DNA of 7,367 bases from Eubacteriales Family XIII. Incertae Sedis bacterium (GTDB lineage: Bacteria > Bacillota > Clostridia > Peptostreptococcales > Anaerovoracaceae), in NCBI GenBank assembly GCA_031272745.1, contig JAISTF010000068.1:1-7367 (forward strand), given 5' to 3'. Position numbers and translations under genes: made by a program. Positions 4,838 through 7,367 of this stretch are shown here, in pieces. Positions within the stretch are counted from its first letter, which is position 1; every line of letters begins with the position of its first letter. The notes beneath the pieces are model-generated. The model saw only the letters and a list, made by a program, of their open reading frames with translations, had not been told where the DNA came from and searched no databases.

Positions 4838-7036
4838 ATGAAAAAAGGGATTTTCGCCATCGTGCCGGTCTGCGGGCTGGAGTATGAGACAAAATCGTCC
4901 AAGGGGCTGACGGATGAAGAGGGCGCGTTCCGCTACGAGGACGGGGAGACCGTCACCTTTTCCGTCGGCGGGCTGGCGCTGGGCTCCGCGCCGGCCGCCG
5001 AGGAGCTGACGCCCGCGGACCTCTCGTTTGAGGCGGGCGGGAGCCTGCGCGGTTTGAAAAACCGCCGGGTCACGAACATCAGCCGGCTGCTGCTGAGCCT
5101 GGACCCCGCGGGCGCGGGGAACGGCCGGATCGCGATCACGGACGACGTGCGGCGGGCCGTCGCGAGGCATCGCCGCGGCATCTGGCTCGACGCGTCGGAA
5201 GCCCTGTTTGAAAACGAGAGCGTACGCGCGCTGATGGAGGAGGTCGGCGGACGGCTCTGCCCGGCGGCCAACGCGCGCAACGCGCTGCGGCGGCGCATCC
5301 ATGGGATCGTGAAGGACGAAAACGTGAAGGTTCCGCTGCGCGGCGGCGGCTTTGTGTACGCGGACGTATTCCGCCCGGTGCGCGAGGGGCGCTACCCCGT
5401 CGTGATGAGCTACGCGGGCTACGGGAAGGCGTTTTGGTTTGGGAAAAACGGTACGTCGGAGGAGTACGACCTCCACGAGCGGATGGAGGACGACTATTTC
5501 GAGGGCGTCCACCGGGAGACGGACTACATCAATTTCCACATCCAGCTCGCGGGCGGCGACCCCGTGCCGCCTGGCGCGCCGGGCTTCCCGCCCTTCGGCA
5601 GCAAGGACAACCCGATGCTGACGCACACCAGCGAATTTTTCGAGCGCGCGAACACGATGGACTTCGTGCCGTACGGCTACGTCGTCATCGTCTGCGACAG
5701 CGAGGGGCTGGGCGCCTCGCCGGGCATGGCCGCGCAGTTCGGGCGTCCGGAGGCGGAGGGCTACTACGACGCCATCGAATGGGCGGCCGCGCAGCCCTGG
5801 TCCAACGGGAACGTCGGGCTCTACGGCGGGTCGTACTACGCGATGAACGCGATGAACGTCGCCTCGCTCGAGCCGCCTTCTCTGAAGGCGATGGTCATCC
5901 CCGCGTGCGACCTCGACGCGTACCGCGACATCTGCCACCCGGGCGGCCTGTCCAACAAATTCGGGTTCACGGTGCGCATCGCGGACGGGGAATGGCAGGG
6001 GCACGACCTCGTGGAGTACACGGAGGCGCATCCTTTCGACGAGCCGGACGCGTACCACGATCAGGCCGAAAACGCGATGAAGATCGACCCATCGCGCGTC
6101 AAGGTGCCGTTTTGGACGGCGCTGCCGCTCGAGCAGGCCTCGATTCACACGCGAGGCGCCGGGGAGGCATTTTTGTACACCGCGACACCGAAGCAAGACA
6201 AGAAGATGGACATCGTCTCGGAGGTCGGGGTGCATTATTGGATGTACCGGAAGGACGTCATCGAGCGGCACCGCGCCTTTTTCGACCATTGGCTGAAGGG
6301 CGACGACAACGGCATCCAAAACTACCCGCGCGTCAGCGCCATGGTGCGCACCGGCGGCGGCGGGTACGACTGGATCCACGCGGACGAATGGCCGCTACCC
6401 GGGACGGAGTACCGGAAGCTGTACCTGGCGGCTCCGGCGGGCGGCGGTGGCGATGGGCTGCTGCTGGGCGCGCCGGGGGAGGACGCGGCGCGGAGCTATG
6501 CGGCCGGGCCGCTGCCCGAGCATACGCCGCCGGGCCCGGACTTCGGCCTGCGCTTCGTCACGGAGCCGTTCGCGGAGGACACGGACTACGCGGGCTATGC
6601 CAAGCTGCGCCTGTTTGTGTCCTCGACGGCCCCCGAGATGGCGCTCGTCGTCTTCCTGCGCGTGCTCGACGAGGACGGGGAAGTCGTGCCGGTCGTGCTG
6701 GACCTAAACCCCGCCGCGCCGATGGCGAAGGGCTGCCTGCGCGTGTCGCACCGCAAGCAGGACGAGGTGCGCCGCACGGAGTACCGGCCGTTCCATACGC
6801 ACAGGGAGGCGGACCGGGCGCCGCTTGTGCCCGGCGAGGCGGTCGAGTGCGAGGTGGAAATCTTCCCCGCGACCATGCGCATCCGCAAGGGCTGGCGGCT
6901 GCTGCTCGAGATCCAGCCGCCCGGCGTCGGGGAGATCTACGACCCGCGCGACGACTACTCCAAGGGCGCCCTGAACCAGGTCCATATGGGGGCGCGGATG
7001 CCGTCCTACCTGCAGATCCCCGTGGTGCGGCGGTAG
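4838..7036 (+). CDS. CocE/NonD-type alpha/beta hydrolase with extra N-terminal domain
   Basis: This putative serine hydrolase (esterase or peptidase-like, X-Pro dipeptidyl-peptidase/CocE family) has 732 residues. Residues 1-150 are additional to the usual family layout. They contain CGLEYET, GLTDEEGAFRYEDGETVTFSVGGLALG (starts 23), LTPADL (57-62) and RVTNISRLLLSLDPAG (starts 77), resembling a module known to me mainly from exported or lipoproteins. No convincing signal peptide or lipobox is present here. The hydrolase fold spans about 155-490, with a likely oxyanion tyrosine in SYAGYGK (Y195), nucleophile S332 in YGGSYYA, HTRG (437-440), H466 and FFDHWLKG (481-488). A C-terminal jelly-roll domain runs from about 510 to 732. 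The motif around the nucleophile is GxSxxA rather than GxSxxG, and the expected catalytic Asp position reads LEQ (431-433), so activity is uncertain. It lies between two carrier genes. The long in-frame extension upstream of 4838 is a shadow of the MFS gene. Confidence 0.88.
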   Translation: MKKGIFAIVPVCGLEYETKSSKGLTDEEGAFRYEDGETVTFSVGGLALGSAPAAEELTPADLSFEAGGSLRGLKNRRVTNISRLLLSLDPAGAGNGRIAITDDVRRAVARHRRGIWLDASEALFENESVRALMEEVGGRLCPAANARNALRRRIHGIVKDENVKVPLRGGGFVYADVFRPVREGRYPVVMSYAGYGKAFWFGKNGTSEEYDLHERMEDDYFEGVHRETDYINFHIQLAGGDPVPPGAPGFPPFGSKDNPMLTHTSEFFERANTMDFVPYGYVVIVCDSEGLGASPGMAAQFGRPEAEGYYDAIEWAAAQPWSNGNVGLYGGSYYAMNAMNVASLEPPSLKAMVIPACDLDAYRDICHPGGLSNKFGFTVRIADGEWQGHDLVEYTEAHPFDEPDAYHDQAENAMKIDPSRVKVPFWTALPLEQASIHTRGAGEAFLYTATPKQDKKMDIVSEVGVHYWMYRKDVIERHRAFFDHWLKGDDNGIQNYPRVSAMVRTGGGGYDWIHADEWPLPGTEYRKLYLAAPAGGGGDGLLLGAPGEDAARSYAAGPLPEHTPPGPDFGLRFVTEPFAEDTDYAGYAKLRLFVSSTAPEMALVVFLRVLDEDGEVVPVVLDLNPAAPMAKGCLRVSHRKQDEVRRTEYRPFHTHREADRAPLVPGEAVECEVEIFPATMRIRKGWRLLLEIQPPGVGEIYDPRDDYSKGALNQVHMGARMPSYLQIPVVRR

Positions 7037-7062
7037 GGCGGGGCGCGGAGGCCGGCACCCCT

Positions 7063-7367
7063 TTGGCGCGTTCGCGCGGGGCATGGATGCGGCTGGCGGT
7101 CGCGACGATCGTGCTGATCGTCGCGGGGCTGATTTACGCATGGTCGATTTTCCGCGCGCCGCTCTCGGCGGCCTTCCCGGGCTGGACGTCGACGCAGATG
7201 TCCCTGACGTTCACGCTGTCCATCACCTTCTACTGCCTGGGCGGGTTTTTCGCGGGGCGGCTGTCGCACCGCCTCTCCGTGGCGGCGATCTTGCGGATCA
7301 GCGCGGCCACGCTGCTCGCGGGGTTTCTGTGCATTTCCTTTTTGCTGCGCGGCGCGGGCGCCGTCGG
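7063..7367 (+). CDS. OxlT-like MFS transporter, N-terminal part (3' end outside window)
   Basis: The frame encodes helix 1, then GLIYAWSIFRAPLSAAFPGW, then the polar TSTQMS, a second helix with LGGFFAGRLSHR, and a third helix before the window ends. The IYAWS(I/V)F...FPGW pattern and the CLGGFFAGRL loop are typical of the oxalate/formate antiporter (OxlT) branch of the MFS. About 101 residues are visible of about 400 expected. Start choice: TTG at 7063, with GGAGG (7047-7051) 11 nt before it, keeps the Trp codon at 7084 that OxlT relatives usually have just before helix 1. The alternative ATG at 7087 has only a GGGG (7078-7081) 5 nt upstream. It begins 26 nt after the hydrolase stop and is probably co-transcribed. 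Substrate is not predictable; the family carries small carboxylates. Confidence 0.85.
   Translation, partial: MARSRGAWMRLAVATIVLIVAGLIYAWSIFRAPLSAAFPGWTSTQMSLTFTLSITFYCLGGFFAGRLSHRLSVAAILRISAATLLAGFLCISFLLRGAGAV

Noticed and set aside
4838..4873. Signal peptide or lipoprotein signal on the hydrolase
   Set aside because: After MKK only about nine hydrophobic residues follow, and the Cys at residue 12 is preceded by VPV, which does not fit a lipobox.
3312..4892. 526-codon reverse-strand reading frame opposite the MFS gene
   Set aside because: It is extremely rich in Asp, Arg, Glu and His, a mirror of hydrophobic codons on the other strand; no domain is visible, and its start and end ignore the gene boundaries.
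4379..6379. 666-codon reverse-strand reading frame opposite the MFS and hydrolase genes
   Set aside because: Its composition (Arg, Val, Asp, His, Ala rich) is that of an antisense shadow in high-GC DNA; it spans the junction of two well-supported forward genes and shows no recognisable motif.

Overview
The window is GC-rich, with G or C at most third codon positions and tightly packed genes. The gene content (a ferredoxin-linked 2-oxoacid oxidoreductase, a butyrate-kinase-family enzyme, and carrier/hydrolase genes) points to a strictly anaerobic, amino-acid- or organic-acid-fermenting bacterium. A high-GC Clostridia-type Bacillota or a Synergistota member would fit. This placement is inferred from gene content and base composition only; there is no rRNA or other phylogenetic marker.

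Left region (1-2904, + strand): the 3' part of iorA, then iorB, then a butyrate-kinase-family gene, spaced 1 and 2 nt apart and surely one operon. IorAB oxidises aryl-2-oxoacids (indolepyruvate, phenylpyruvate, 4-hydroxyphenylpyruvate) to aryl-acetyl-CoA with reduction of ferredoxin. The kinase makes ATP from an acyl phosphate. Together they suggest energy-conserving fermentation of aromatic (or branched-chain) amino acids. The phosphotransacylase that should link the two steps is not in the window.

Middle (2905-3506): a 42-nt convergent spacer, then a HxlR-family repressor gene on the minus strand. A 191-nt divergent intergenic region follows, noticeably more AT-rich than the genes. It holds a near-perfect 10-bp-arm inverted repeat at 3441-3469, the best operator candidate in the window.

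Right region (3507-7367, + strand): a complete major-facilitator (MFS) carrier, then a 732-residue CocE/NonD-type alpha/beta hydrolase, then the 5' end of a second, OxlT-like MFS carrier. Gaps are 26 nt each, so this is probably one transcript read divergently from, and probably controlled by, the HxlR regulator. The hydrolase is the most unusual protein here. It has an extra N-terminal domain of about 150 residues that resembles a repeat module usually seen in exported bacterial proteins, and its catalytic triad looks altered. Carrier, hydrolase and carrier together suggest import, cleavage and export or exchange of a small ester, amide or organic acid whose identity cannot be read from the sequence.

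No tRNA, rRNA, CRISPR array, insertion sequence or phage gene was seen. The many long reverse-strand reading frames are shadows caused by high GC content.
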